Shown: in pieces, positions 27,453-37,420 of the stretch
Layout: every line of letters begins with the position of its first letter
Numbering within the stretch: position 1 is the stretch's first letter
Assembly: GCF_000403355.2 (NCBI RefSeq)
Contig: NZ_KE159646.1
Location: 188,191-243,933 of the forward strand
Length of the DNA: 55,743 nt
Direction: 5' to 3'
From: Adlercreutzia caecimuris B7
Lineage (GTDB): Bacteria; Actinomycetota; Coriobacteriia; Coriobacteriales; Eggerthellaceae
The notes under the pieces: model-generated
What the model was told of the DNA's origin: nothing
The model's input: only the letters and a program-made list of their open reading frames with translations
Database searches by the model: none
Program-made: the position numbers and the translations under genes

Positions 27453-28781
27453 GGGGATATAGGCACAAAAGTGTGTAAAGAGCTTTAATCGACTCCATGG
27501 GGACAAGGGGTCTCGTGATGGAACTCAGACCACACCAGGCCTTCACCTCATCTTGCGGGTTCGCCGGTATCGTCGCCTTTTGCTTTGGCTGCCCGCATCC
27601 TCCATTCGCGCACTTCGTCGTCATCGGGGAACGTCTTTAGCATGTCAGCAGAGCTCTTCGGGCATTTGGAGGCCATATAGCAAAACCGGAAGACCGCTTT
27701 GATCCGGTGGTCGATGCTCATGCCGCGGTGATTCACGAGCATCCGCCGTATCCGGCCGTTCAGGTTCTCGATCCTGTTCGACATGGAGGGAGCCGCACCG
27801 TCGCGCAGGAGCTCCTCGTCCAGATAGGTGAACAGCGTCCCGGCGTTGCAGAGCGCCACGAGGCTTTTCCTGGCCTTTCTCAGCCTCTCGTGCTTGTAAT
27901 GCCGTCCGTCGTCGCTCCGTTCCCTCGGAAACGTCTCGTAGTCGGTGCGCCACTTGTAGAACGAGGCCAGCCACTCCGCCGATCTTTGAGGACAATCCAC
28001 ATGCATGAGACCCTTCGCCAAGGCGTAAAGATCGGCTTCGGCCTGGGTTTTTGGGCGCGTGGTGGTGCATTGCCTCACCCGACAGAAGGCATGGAGGGCG
28101 CATCTTTGCACCCTGGTGCGCGGCTAATGTGCGCGCCGCGCCTTCCCGATGCCGCCCCTCCGTCGCAGACAAGCACATCGGGCGAGGCGATCCGCCGCAT
28201 GAGGCACCCCCAATCCCTGGAGTTCTCGCTTCTCGAGAGGTGGCATCCGATCACGTGGCCGTCGGTGCAGGCGATCAGGACGACGCACTTTCTCGAAAGC
28301 CAGATGCCGTCCATGTAGACGACGTGGTGAACCTCGTCGCATATGGGGATGATCGGCCACAGCTTCCAGAACCCCGAGGTCTTCTTGCGAAACGTCCTCG
28401 CCGCGACCTTCAGCTCCGCCTGCGATGCCTTTCCGAGAAGCCAGCGGATAAACGCGTCGGGCCATTTCGCGGAGGAGTCGATCCTGCGAACCGACGAGGC
28501 CCCGCAGCCGGAACAGCGCCATCGCTGCTCGCCCGCCGACGTGGTCCCGTTCTTCGCCATGGGGCTTCCGCAGACCGTACAGCTGGGCTTGGGCATGGCA
28601 ACTCCGCTCCTAAGACAACTCTTTCTCTGAAAAAGGTTGCCTGAACGGGCATGTCAAGAGAAATCATTACACACATTCGTGCCTATAGAGGAGTTGATCG
28701 GAGACAACTCGAACCATCGATTTTTAAGGTTCTATCTGGGGAGAATCGGGGGAATCTTACGCACTTTTGTGCCTATACCCC
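27453..28781 (-). mobile_element. IS1249-type element with inverted ends and target duplication
   Basis: The ends are inverted repeats of about 26 bases: ggggatataggcacaaaagt at 27453 and, reading inward from the right, ggggtataggcacaaaagtg ending at 28781. The 7 bases tcttttt occur directly outside both ends (27446-27452 and 28782-28788), as expected for a target duplication. Removing the element and one duplicate restores a sequence like that at 21390-21415, which confirms the boundaries. Confidence 0.82.
27548..28596 (-). pseudogene. IS1249-type (IS256-like) transposase, frameshifted
   Basis: The N-terminal frame starts at 28596 with MPKPSCTVCGSPMAKNGTTS and has a zinc-ribbon (CTVCGS and CSGCGA), typical of IS1249-type transposases. 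It continues with HHVVYMDGIWLSRKCVVLIA, which holds the first catalytic Asp. After VLVCDGG near 28170 the family sequence jumps between frames (GIGKARRAH in one, TRVQRCALHAFCRVRQ in another). The C-terminal frame then runs to 27548 with NRIENLNGRIRRMLVNHRGM, including the catalytic Glu. At least two small indels are needed, so the copy is dead. Confidence 0.8.
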
Positions 28782-28916
28782 TCTTTTTGTATCTAGGCTA
28801 TGCTGCTGTAAAAGTGCGCAATAAATTGTACGTCACCTGAAGTAACGGAAGCGGTCGCCACTTGGTTGCGGCGGCTCGCTCTTAGAAGAATCGATCGATC
28901 TTATTCGGCTTGATTG

Positions 28917-30203
28917 CTATTCTGCATTTCCATAGCCGTCGGGGTTCTGCGACTGCCAGCGCCAGCTGTCCTCGCACATGCGGGCCAGATCGTACTCGGC
29001 GGTCCAGTTCAGCTCGTCACGGGCCTTGCTCGCGTCGGCGTAGAACTCGGCGATATCGCCCGCGCGGCGGGGGAGCACCTCGTAGGGGATCGCGTGGCCG
29101 CACGCCTTCTCGAACGCGTGGATCGCGTCGAGCACGGAGGAGCCCGTGCCCGTCCCCAGGTTGAAGATGCCCACGCCCCGGCGGCTGCCGTCCTCGGCCG
29201 GCTCGCCGGCGATGGAGCCTGTGCCGATGGGCTCGCCTGTGCCCACGCGGCCGGCCATCCAGTCGAGCGCCGCCGCGTGCCCGCGGGCCAGGTCGACCAC
29301 GTGGATGTAGTCGCGCACGCCCGTGCCGTCGTGGGTGGGGTAGTCGTCGCCGAACACGCCGACGGCCGGCCGGCGCCCGACGGCCACCTGGGCCACGTAG
29401 GGGACGAGGTTGTTCGGGATGCCCTTGGGGTCCTCGCCGATGCGGCCGGACGGATGCGCCCCGATGGGGTTGAAGTAGCGCAACAATACGATGCTCCACT
29501 CGTTGTCACCCACGTACAGGTCGGTGAGCATCTGCTCGATCATGGCCTTGCTCGTGCCGTAGGGGTTGGTGGTGGCCCCGCGGGGCAGCGACTCGGTATA
29601 GGGGATGGGGGCGTCCTGGCCGTACACGGTGGCGCTCGACGAGAACACGGTGTTCTTGCAGCCGTGCTCGCGGGCCACCTCGCACAGCACGAGCGTGCCG
29701 GCGACGTTGTTCCAGTAGTACTCCAGAGGCTTGGCCACCGACTCGCCCACGGCCTTGAAGCCGGCGAAGTGGATGATGACGTCCACGGGGTGGGCGGCGA
29801 AGATGGCCTCCAGAGCGGCGCGGTCGAGGATGTTGGCCTCGTAGAAGGTGAGCGAGGGGCCGGAGGCGGTGTTGCGCAGCTCGGCGCCGACTGCGGTTGC
29901 AGCGGGGTTGGCAGCCTCTTGAGCGCTGGCGCCAGCTTGCGCGACTGCATCGGCGCCGGCTATCGCGATTGCCGCCTCAGCCGTTTCCGCGTCGCGCACG
30001 TCGGCGAACACGGGAGCGACGCCTGAGATCTCGCTGACGCGCCGCACGGCTTCGCGGCTGGAGTTGCTCAGGTCGTCCACGATGACCACCCGGTAGCCGC
30101 GTTCGAGCAGCTCAACGACGGTGTGGCTTCCGATGAATCCGGCACCTCCGGTCACGAGCACGCAGGTATCGGCGGGGTCTTTCGCAAGCGGGGCGTTTGC
30201 CAT
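28917..30203 (-). CDS. galE: UDP-glucose 4-epimerase
   Basis: Interconverts UDP-glucose and UDP-galactose, supplying galactose units for surface glycans. It is a short-chain dehydrogenase/reductase with [15 protein letters not shown] (NAD binding, residues 15-29), the catalytic FSSSATVYG serine region and the YGTSK tyrosine-lysine pair, then [12 protein letters not shown] and [12 protein letters not shown]. At 428 residues it is about 90 longer than usual. The extra sequence is an Ala-rich stretch at about residues 70-115 and a Gly/Glu-rich loop near 325-345, both GC-rich. The ATG at 30203 follows aaagaaga. A 3' remnant of a second galE lies at 38490-38582, so the region was once rearranged around this gene. 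Confidence 0.93.
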   Translation of the reverse strand: MANAPLAKDPADTCVLVTGGAGFIGSHTVVELLERGYRVVIVDDLSNSSREAVRRVSEISGVAPVFADVRDAETAEAAIAIAGADAVAQAGASAQEAANPAATAVGAELRNTASGPSLTFYEANILDRAALEAIFAAHPVDVIIHFAGFKAVGESVAKPLEYYWNNVAGTLVLCEVAREHGCKNTVFSSSATVYGQDAPIPYTESLPRGATTNPYGTSKAMIEQMLTDLYVGDNEWSIVLLRYFNPIGAHPSGRIGEDPKGIPNNLVPYVAQVAVGRRPAVGVFGDDYPTHDGTGVRDYIHVVDLARGHAAALDWMAGRVGTGEPIGTGSIAGEPAEDGSRRGVGIFNLGTGTGSSVLDAIHAFEKACGHAIPYEVLPRRAGDIAEFYADASKARDELNWTAEYDLARMCEDSWRWQSQNPDGYGNAE

Positions 30204-30970
30204 GGGGATCTTCTTTCTCGTAATCGGTTTCTGCCCATGGTATCAAGTTCCGTCTTAGGGAGAATTCACTAGACAAGAAAACTATTTGGGAAATGACTCG
30301 TCGAGAGGTGTGGCTCCAATACGAGAACGATGTCGATCGAGATTCCGCTATATGCCACTTGCGATTCTTCGCCAGCCCATGCGTCATGGATTAGATTTGA
30401 AAACATGCAGGCACAGGGTGCCATTGCTGCTTCTGGCGAGCGTCCTGAAGATGAAAGAGCAGGGAATCGCTATCCAATGTCGCGCAGGTGCTTATGGGCA
30501 GGAGGAGGCAGATTGCGGTTCTGCCGCCCTCTATCTTGAATAGGATTTCTCTTGTGCAACGATTGTGCAGGTACCCACATCGGCGATGTCGAATTCAAGA
30601 CGCTGGCCTAAGATCGCAGGGCATGTCAAGACCTCATTCAACGCGTCATGACGAACGGGCTCGCGGCCCACTTGTTCGAGGAAGCAAGATAACTCGCGCT
30701 CCAAAATCTCCTCATGGCATCCGATTTACGCCCAAAGGGTGTTTCAGGTCGCTTCTTTCTCGGCTGCTCTTCGTTTAGCTCGATTAACTCGGCAATAGCT
30801 GCACGTGCTTTCCTCGGTTGAGGATGGTGCGTGCTATGCCATCCTCAAAATCTTGAGATCAGGATTTCTCGTCGAACAGCGACCGACCGCAAGTCGGTAA
30901 CCGCTCAGCGTCGGTGCTGTCGAATGTTCTCTTGCAAACCTTTTTGCACGCGCATGTCGCGGAAGAGCTT
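30204..30970. other. Intergenic region without a recognisable gene
   Basis: About 770 bases between the galE start and the end of a minus-strand gene. Short open frames exist on both strands, but none has a ribosome binding site with a recognisable protein. Upstream of galE, ttgata about 40 bases before the start may be a -35 box, without a convincing -10. No RNA gene was recognised. Confidence 0.5.
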
Positions 30971-31786
30971 CTAGAAGAGCTGCTGCGCTACGGCTCCAAT
31001 GTAAGGTGCCGCCGCGATCGCCGCATCTGCGCCTTTGTCTGCTAAAAACGTCAGTACTTTTTGAATCCCTCTTTTTCTCATGCTCGCGTCTTTTTGCTTT
31101 GCCTGTTCGAGTTCGGCGAGCAATCCTTTAAGCTTGAGCTTGTCGTTGTCGCTTAATTCGTTCTCGGGGATTTCATCGATCCTTTCGTAGGTATTGCTAA
31201 GATCACCTACGATGATGCTTGTTGCCGCGGCTTGTGCCTCTTGACTTTGGCTTTGGGTTATATTGACGGGTGCAGACTGGAACTGCGCAAGCTTAAACTT
31301 GCGCAGTTCTTCGTCACGGAAGACGCGTAGCTTCTCCGTTCTCAGCTGCGCCTGCGATTTGTCGGCTGCGTCATCACTGGAGTAATAACCGCAGAGTCCG
31401 ACTGCGTAGCTCTCGTATCTGTTGGCATAGATGTTGTCAATCTTGTCAAAGAGCTTCGCGAACTGGTCTTCGGTGTAGTCTTCGGCGATAGCATTTTGCA
31501 GTTGCCGAATTGAATCGGTGGTAGCCATTAGGCCATACTCGCTATAGAGTTCGGCGTCTCTGGCCTCCTGGAAGACTCGTAGTTTCCCGATGAGATTCTT
31601 TAGGTCTGTGGCAGTATGATAATTTGGCCCACAGCCAATTGCTCTTGTCCCTCTGTAATGGGACAGATTGGGAATGCTGCTATGGAACGCTACGACTATT
31701 TCTCTAGCAATCGAATTTATTGCTTGCGGATCGCCATTTTGTAGGGTTTCGTTGGCTCTGCTGATGTATTCGTCCACCATGCTCAT
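30971..31786 (-). CDS. Hypothetical protein, 271 residues
   Basis: No family recognised. The ATG at 31786 follows agggag at good spacing, and the codon use looks like a real gene. The N-terminal half is mostly helical, with RGTRAIGCGPNYH near residue 45 and Asp/Glu-rich helices. The C-terminal third (from about residue 190) has SIIVGDLSNTYERIDEIPEN, then a Lys/Glu-rich helix and a hydrophobic end ADKGADAAIAAAPYIGAVAQ that could touch the membrane. The layout resembles small accessory proteins found near defence genes, but I cannot assign a role. It lies alone between galE and an IS256 element. Confidence 0.6.
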   Translation of the reverse strand: MSMVDEYISRANETLQNGDPQAINSIAREIVVAFHSSIPNLSHYRGTRAIGCGPNYHTATDLKNLIGKLRVFQEARDAELYSEYGLMATTDSIRQLQNAIAEDYTEDQFAKLFDKIDNIYANRYESYAVGLCGYYSSDDAADKSQAQLRTEKLRVFRDEELRKFKLAQFQSAPVNITQSQSQEAQAAATSIIVGDLSNTYERIDEIPENELSDNDKLKLKGLLAELEQAKQKDASMRKRGIQKVLTFLADKGADAAIAAAPYIGAVAQQLF

Positions 31787-32100
31787 TGGTTTGATCTCCC
31801 TGGAGTTTTCGTTTGCTCGGTATTCCGTGGTTGGGGATGGGTTAGGATGCGAGCCCTCTTTTTCTCTGAGAAGCTTAGTATATCGTTACTCCTTACGACA
31901 AAAGCGTTATTATCTAAAGATATGGCCTAGGTCGTGCATTTTCCTTGCGGTATCTCGGCCTTTAATTAGGAAAACTAATACTTTATCTTGTTCGCCCTTC
32001 ATTGCTTGCGTGGCATCTCGTTGACAGCTCTTTTTCAAAAGATTTTTCCCGACTGTACTGATTGAATCCCTTCGGATGTTTCTTTGCATGCGATACTTAT
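31787..32100. other. Intergenic region
   Basis: An AT-rich stretch upstream of the 271-residue protein gene. It probably holds that gene's promoter; on the minus strand a TATACT-like -10 near 31880 is possible, without a matching -35. Nothing else was seen. Confidence 0.4.
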
Positions 32101-32188
32101 TTAGTTGGAAAGAGGTCTTTTGCGTATACGTCGGGTTAGATTCGCGGCATCGAAGAGCGTCCGGTATTTCTTTGCGGTCTTGCTGTCG

Positions 32189-33640
32189 GTAGTGTGCCGA
32201 ACGTTGGTGTAATTGCCTAGAACCTGGCCCCTATTCTAACCCATCGCCTATGCCGCCCTCCTTCCGATCGGGTTGTCGGCAACCACTACTTCTATGATGC
32301 GCTTGGCGTGCTCCTCGGCAGTGCCGTCGTAGGACGGCGCCGGCAGCGGCGTATTCGATGACGATGTCGCCAGCGCTATCGACTCCTCCGTGAACCATCT
32401 CCTGGACGCCCAGTCCTCGTCCATCTCGGAGAACACGGCGCCCAGCATCCGTATCAGCGACCTCCTGGACGGGAAGACCTGCACCACTCGGCTGCGGCGC
32501 TTGATCTCGCGGTTGGCGCGCTCCTGCACGTTGTTGGTGCGCAGCCTGCGATGATGGGCGTACGGGAAGTCGAGGTAGGCCAGGGCGTCGGCCTCGGCGT
32601 CCTCCAGTAGATCTGCCGCCCTGGGGCAGATACCGGCCATCTCCCCGCAGGCCAGGTGGTACAGCTCGCGCACCAGCGCCGGGTCCCGCTCGTCGAAGAC
32701 GGCGTGCAGGATGGCCAGCACCGCGGCCCTCTTCTGCCGCGTGGGCGCGCAGGAGGCGGCGTTGCGCATGAGGTGCACGACGCAGCGCTGCCACGCGGCT
32801 CCCGGGAACACCTCCTCGATGGCGCGGCGCAGGCCCTCGTGGGCGTCGGACGTGACGCAGAGGACGCCCCCGACCCCGCGCTCGCGCAAAGAGCGCAGGA
32901 AGGCGAGCCAGCCCGCGTGCGACTCGGTGTCGATGGCGTCGAGGCCGAGCAGCCGGCGGTAGCCGTCGGATCCCGCGCCGATGGCCGTGACGAGCGCGCA
33001 CGACGACACATGTCCGCCGTCCCGGCACTTGACGTAGGTGGCGTCCACCCAAACATAGGGAAAGGCCACGTCGGACAGGTCGCGGCCCTGCAGGTCGGCC
33101 ACGATTTCGTCCAGCGACTCGCAGATGCGGGATACCTGGGATGCGCTCATGCGGTCTATCCCCAGGGACGCGGCCACCCGCTCCACCTTCCTCGTGGACA
33201 CGCCGTTGGTCACCATCTCGGACACCGCCGCGATCACCGCCCGGTCGACCCTCGAGTAGCGCACGAGCAGGTCCTCCGGGAAGTAGCTGCCGCGGCGCAG
33301 CTTGGGGATGCGAAGGTTTATGGCACCCACACTGGTGACGAGCGTGCGCTCGCGGTAGCCGTTTCTCTGGTTGCCGTCGGCGCAGGCGTCCTCGGCCTGC
33401 GCGTCCATGATCTCGTTGACGAGCGACTCGGCCATTATCCGAATCAGCTCCTGGATGTTGACCATGCCGTCGTCGAATCTGGGAATCTCGGCCATGGCGG
33501 CCGTGCCGTGCTCTAAACTGTCCATATGCGGCTGTCGCCTTTCTGCTGAATCCGTCAATCTAGTCAATTGAAGATTCTAGGCGATGGCCGTTCCTCATGC
33601 ATCAGGAGAAACGACCGTTACACCAACATTGGGCACACGA
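32189..33640 (-). mobile_element. IS256 family element with target duplication
   Basis: Imperfect inverted ends tgtgccgaacgttggtgtaa (32193-32212) and ttacaccaacattgggcaca (33618-33637, 2 mismatches in the complement) bracket a complete transposase gene. The 11 bases tcttgctgtcg occur directly outside both ends (32178-32188 and 33641-33651). The usual IS256 duplication is 8-9 bases, so two of these may match by chance. The element is not related at sequence level to the IS256-type copy at 20121. Confidence 0.8.
32248..33525 (-). CDS. IS256 family transposase
   Basis: A Mutator-type transposase of about 425 residues, apparently intact. Signatures are FPYVWVDATYVKCRDGG (first catalytic Asp), LCVTSDAHEGLRRAI (second Asp), AWQRCVVHLMRNA and RTNNVQERANREIKRRSRVV (Glu). 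The ATG at 33525 (MDSLEHGTAAM) is preferred; an upstream in-frame non-ATG start at 33567 is also possible. Full length and clean ends suggest a recent, possibly active insertion. Confidence 0.9.
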   Translation of the reverse strand: MDSLEHGTAAMAEIPRFDDGMVNIQELIRIMAESLVNEIMDAQAEDACADGNQRNGYRERTLVTSVGAINLRIPKLRRGSYFPEDLLVRYSRVDRAVIAAVSEMVTNGVSTRKVERVAASLGIDRMSASQVSRICESLDEIVADLQGRDLSDVAFPYVWVDATYVKCRDGGHVSSCALVTAIGAGSDGYRRLLGLDAIDTESHAGWLAFLRSLRERGVGGVLCVTSDAHEGLRRAIEEVFPGAAWQRCVVHLMRNAASCAPTRQKRAAVLAILHAVFDERDPALVRELYHLACGEMAGICPRAADLLEDAEADALAYLDFPYAHHRRLRTNNVQERANREIKRRSRVVQVFPSRRSLIRMLGAVFSEMDEDWASRRWFTEESIALATSSSNTPLPAPSYDGTAEEHAKRIIEVVVADNPIGRRAA

Positions 33641-33873
33641 TCTTGCTGTCGTGGACGGCGCATCGAATCAGCTGAACATTCATCTCACCTTAGAAGATTT
33701 CTTTGCTCAGGTGCTAAACGCTGTGCCGGGGGTGAGATCGAGAAATGCAAACTATGTTAGCTTCAACGATTCGGGCTACGACTTGGTGGGTGATGGAAGC
33801 GGACTGCTCATTCAAGCAACGGCGAATGACTCGTCCGCACCCCTGTGCCGAACAATAAGATAACTCACGACTA
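33641..33873. other. Flank between IS256 and the HTH-array gene
   Basis: About 230 bases downstream of the minus-strand HTH gene. A plus-strand frame (33597-33863) crosses the IS end and is unlikely to be real. The right-hand target duplication and the start of the interrupted short ORF lie here. No terminator hairpin was clear. Confidence 0.4.
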
Positions 33874-36349
33874 TTAGTTAGCGCTTTTGAGTTTAAGTAT
33901 ATGAGTCCGAATTGTTGTTGTGCTAACTCCGTACTTATCTGCCAGCTTTTTCAAACTTGCTCCTTCTTCGTGTTCTCGAAGAATCGCTACCTCGATTTCG
34001 CCAGTAATTATCTTCGGTTTCCCCCCTGGGCGCTTTTGGATTCCACATTTCGTCAAATGGCTAGCCACCGCAGTACTGCTTACCCCATATTCATCTGCTA
34101 TGTCCGCTAACGTCAAGCCAGTCTCGTATTTGGCAATCCACTCATCAACCATCTCTGCATTTACTCTTCCCGACGAATTATGTTTCCCGCCAGAACGCAA
34201 AGTGCATCCTCTGTTGCGTAAATGCTGCGAAATTGTATTGCGATCAAAACCTGACTGGGCGGCTATGTCGCTTAAATTGCTTCCGCCTTCATACATTGCA
34301 ATCCATGCTGTCACCATCTCTTCATTTACTGAATGAGTGGGCACAGACTCACGCCCCATCGATTTTAGGTTCCTGCAAACAGCCGAATATGAAACACCAA
34401 GCTTTTCTGCTATTTCCTTTGAAGGGTAACCAGCCTTATTAAGGGCGACCATTTGATCTAATACATCCTCGGGCGTTTTGTTGTATGCATTTTTTCTTGG
34501 CTTAACGCCCCTTCCAAGAAGTCGAGACCTTATCGTAGTAGCGCCAATCCCATAAGCTTTAGAAAGTTCTTCAAACGTCGCCCCCGCTTTATACCTCTTT
34601 GCCCATTCGTCAATGTCCTGCTCGGTTACGACAGGCCGTTTCTTTGATTTAATACTCACGCCCATTTTCTCTAAATGAGCCCTTACCTTTCCAAGGCTAA
34701 CTCCATATTTATCGGCGATGGCTGATAGTGATCTGCCACTTTCATACAATTCTTTCCATTCGAGGTCATACTCTTTTGGCCTGTAATTCGACCTATCAAA
34801 AGAAATACCTGCTGACCCTAAATAGCAATAAATAACACCTTTATCAACTTGTTCCTGTCGTGCAATATCAGGAACATCCATTCCGCTCTCGTAAAGCTCA
34901 AGCCATTTGTTTCTCTCGTCTTGGGAATAGGCAGCATGGCGTATTTGAATGCCTAGAGACTTTAATCGGGAGGTTACGGTTGTTGAAGTGGTTCCATACC
35001 GGTCGGCAATCTCATTAGAAGAAATGCCCATTTGATACAGATTTATCCATTCCTCATATTCTGCCGCCTTATTGCGAGCTGCATAGTATCGTTTGCTTAT
35101 ATCGGCTGCGTCCCTAAGGAGATCAACGCTAACATCGCCTTTGTTTAGGACGTTCAAAAGCGAAACAACAGCAAACCCCAAACCGATATCATTGCCCTCT
35201 CTCTGCTGCGTGCAAAAAATGCGGTGACGGTCGGAGCTTTCGTTTCGTCCCTTCGAGTTTTCAATGATTCTTACTACATAAAACCCCGCCTCTGACATCC
35301 GCTTGGTCTTTGCCTCGTCCACGCGTCTTTGCTCTGGATTGTCATGCCAATGCTCGCCATCGTATTCAACGATAAGTCCTTCTGCGCCATCGTGATCGTC
35401 AAGAAGGTTTTGAATGCTCTCTCCTGTAACCATAATATCGGGATGAACCACTCCATCATCCAATGAAAGCGATACGTTGTTTTCTACGCTGCAATCAGGA
35501 AATGCCTTCTGAAGATAATGCACAAGCACCCATTCAGGATACGATGATGCAGTTGAGGTGGATATCCTATCTCGTATTTTCACCCCTCTTGCTACAAGGC
35601 GCTTCCTTATAGTTTCCGCTGACTTTATTCCGCATGACGAAGCTATGCTGGCTAATGGCTCCCCCAATTCATATCGCTTGACCCAATCGGCGATTTCTTT
35701 CTCGTCGAATTGGTAGCCCCGTTTCTTTCGGCGAATAGCAATGTCATTCTTCTTCAGTTGATTTCTAATTGACGTGTCGCTCAGCGAATAAGCATTGGCC
35801 AAATCGTTTACGCTCTCCCCTTTTAAATGACGCTCGACGATCTCTTTTGATATGGATTCGTCAATGGCGTTGGAAATCTCGATGCCGCGTTCATGTAGAT
35901 ACTTCGAAACAGTAGTACTGGTAAACCCGAATTTTTTCGCTATTTGGGGTGTACTTACTCCATCTCTGTATAATTCAACCCACTCATCGACCAGTTCGCT
36001 AGTAACTTTCTGATTAGCTTCGTACCCCTTCTGCATCTCAATGCCCATATTTCGCAAATGAACCGAAACAGTAGATGCGCCAATCCTGTGCATTTCTGCA
36101 ATCTGGGAAACAGATAATCCGCGGTGGTACAGATCAGCCCATTGTTTCTCCACCTCTAAAGTAACCCGCGATCGACCACCTTTCTTTCGCATCTTGATCC
36201 CGCGCTTTTTGAGATGGGTGCGAACTGTTTCATTATTCACGCCAGACTTTTCCGCAATGGTCATGACTGACGTTCCTTGTTGAAATTCTCGTACCCACTC
36301 GTCGACAATTTCATGTGTCACCATGGTTTTGCGCATCGTGACGCCTAGC

Positions 36350-37415
36350 TGTTTAGTGCCAAGACGTTGTTTACATCCGGGTGGTGACAAATAGGGAGGC
36401 CTCCGCCAAGCTGTGAGTTGTCTAGATTCGCAGCGAAGGGGGCCTCCCATGCCATCGCATCCTAACGCAAAGCTGACCCCGAGGGGGCGGGAAACCCTCG
36501 TTTCCCGCATAGAATCCGGCGTCGGCGTGGCCGACGCCGCCCGCCAGATGGGCGTCAGCCGCCAGACCGCGTGCAAGTGGCTGCGCCGCAGCCGGCGCGG
36601 CGAGGGGCTGGCGGACCGCAGCAGCCGGCCGCGCAGGCTCGCCAGGCTCACGCCGCCCGACGCCGAGGAGCGCGTCGCCGAGGCCCGCGCGTCCATGCTG
36701 CTCGCGCCGCTCGCGCTGGCGGCGGCCACCGGCGTCCCCGCCCGCACCTGCGCCAGGATAGTGGCCCGCCGCGGGATGCCGCGCCTCGCCGACGTCGACC
36801 GTGTGACCGGCGAGGTCCGGCGCCGCGGCCCCGCGACGCCGGTGCGCTACGAGCGCGAGGCCCCCGGCGAGCTGCTGCACGTCGACGTCAAGAAGGTGGC
36901 CCGCGTCCCCGACGGCGGGGGCTGGCGGGCGCGCGGCCGCGCCGGCCGGCCGAGGCCGGGGGCGGGCACGGCGTGCCTGCACGTCGCCGTCGACGACTTC
37001 AGCCGCGTGGCCTACGCCGAGCTGCTGCCCGACGAGCGCAAGGGCACCTGCGCGGCCTTCATGGGCCGCTGCCTGGGCTTCTTCGGGGAGATGGGCGTCT
37101 CGGTCGAGCGCGTGATGACCGACAACGGGCCGGGCTACCGCAGCGGCGAGTTCAACGCGCTGCTCGAGGGGCGCGGGGTCCGCCACGTCTACACGAGGCC
37201 CTTCAGCCCCTGGCAGAACGGCAAGGTCGAGCGCATGAACCGCACGCTCGCCCAGGAGTGGCAGTACGGCAGGGCGTGGGAGAGCGAGGCGGGGAGGGCC
37301 GCCGCCCTCCCCGCCTTCATCGAGCATTATAATTGGGACAGGCCGCACAGCGCCTGCGGGGGCCTGCCGCCCATGTCGCGCATCGTCGGCGTAAACAACC
37401 TATTGGCACACAACA
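36350..37415 (+). mobile_element. IS481 family element with 6-bp target duplication
   Basis: The inverted ends are tgtttagtgccaagacgttg at 36350 and, inward from the right, tgttgtgtgccaataggttg ending at 37415; both continue into tttac. The bases cctagc occur on both sides (36344-36349 and 37416-37421). Excision joins AATAAG-CTAGGC-GTC of the HTH gene in frame, confirming the boundaries. The GC-rich DNA contrasts strongly with the AT-rich host gene. Confidence 0.87.
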
Positions 37416-37420
37416 CCTAG
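36449..37420 (+). CDS. IS481 family transposase
   Basis: A protein of about 323 residues. An N-terminal helix-turn-helix (DAARQMGVSRQTACKWLRRS, about residues 28-47) is followed by the rve core with LLHVDVKKVARV (first Asp), RVMTDNGPGYRSG (second Asp) and WQNGKVERMNRTL (Glu). The ATG at 36449 opens MPSHPNAKLTPRG. The stop codon TAG (37418-37420) lies in the target duplication outside the element, so the last codon and stop are supplied by the host DNA. Confidence 0.9.
   Translation: MPSHPNAKLTPRGRETLVSRIESGVGVADAARQMGVSRQTACKWLRRSRRGEGLADRSSRPRRLARLTPPDAEERVAEARASMLLAPLALAAATGVPARTCARIVARRGMPRLADVDRVTGEVRRRGPATPVRYEREAPGELLHVDVKKVARVPDGGGWRARGRAGRPRPGAGTACLHVAVDDFSRVAYAELLPDERKGTCAAFMGRCLGFFGEMGVSVERVMTDNGPGYRSGEFNALLEGRGVRHVYTRPFSPWQNGKVERMNRTLAQEWQYGRAWESEAGRAAALPAFIEHYNWDRPHSACGGLPPMSRIVGVNNLLAHNT

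Larger units (their letters stand above)
27415..28837. mobile_element. Remnant right end of a second IS256-type copy, split by IS1249-type insertion
   Basis: The sequence aatcataccgaaggccggag at 27421 and gctatgctgctgtaaaagtg near 28797 match the right end of the IS256-type element at 21374-21454. Here the two parts are separated by a 1.3-kb insertion. Nothing of the transposase gene of this copy remains, because the IS21 end abuts it at 27414. Confidence 0.7.
32101..33683 (-). pseudogene. Short ORF (39 codons) interrupted by IS256
   Basis: Removing the IS256 element (32189-33640) and one copy of its duplicated target joins 33683-33641 to 32177-32101 on the minus strand. The joined frame starts with ATG after aaggtgag and reads MNVQLIRCAVHDSKTAKKYR, ends in a basic tail RRIRKRPLSN and stops at 32101. 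It may be a tiny basic protein or only a relic of a larger gene. The family is not known. Confidence 0.3.

Noticed and set aside
28914-30026. 370-codon plus-strand frame opposite galE
   Set aside because: Mirror of a well-recognised galE; composition is Ala/Gly/Val/Arg only.
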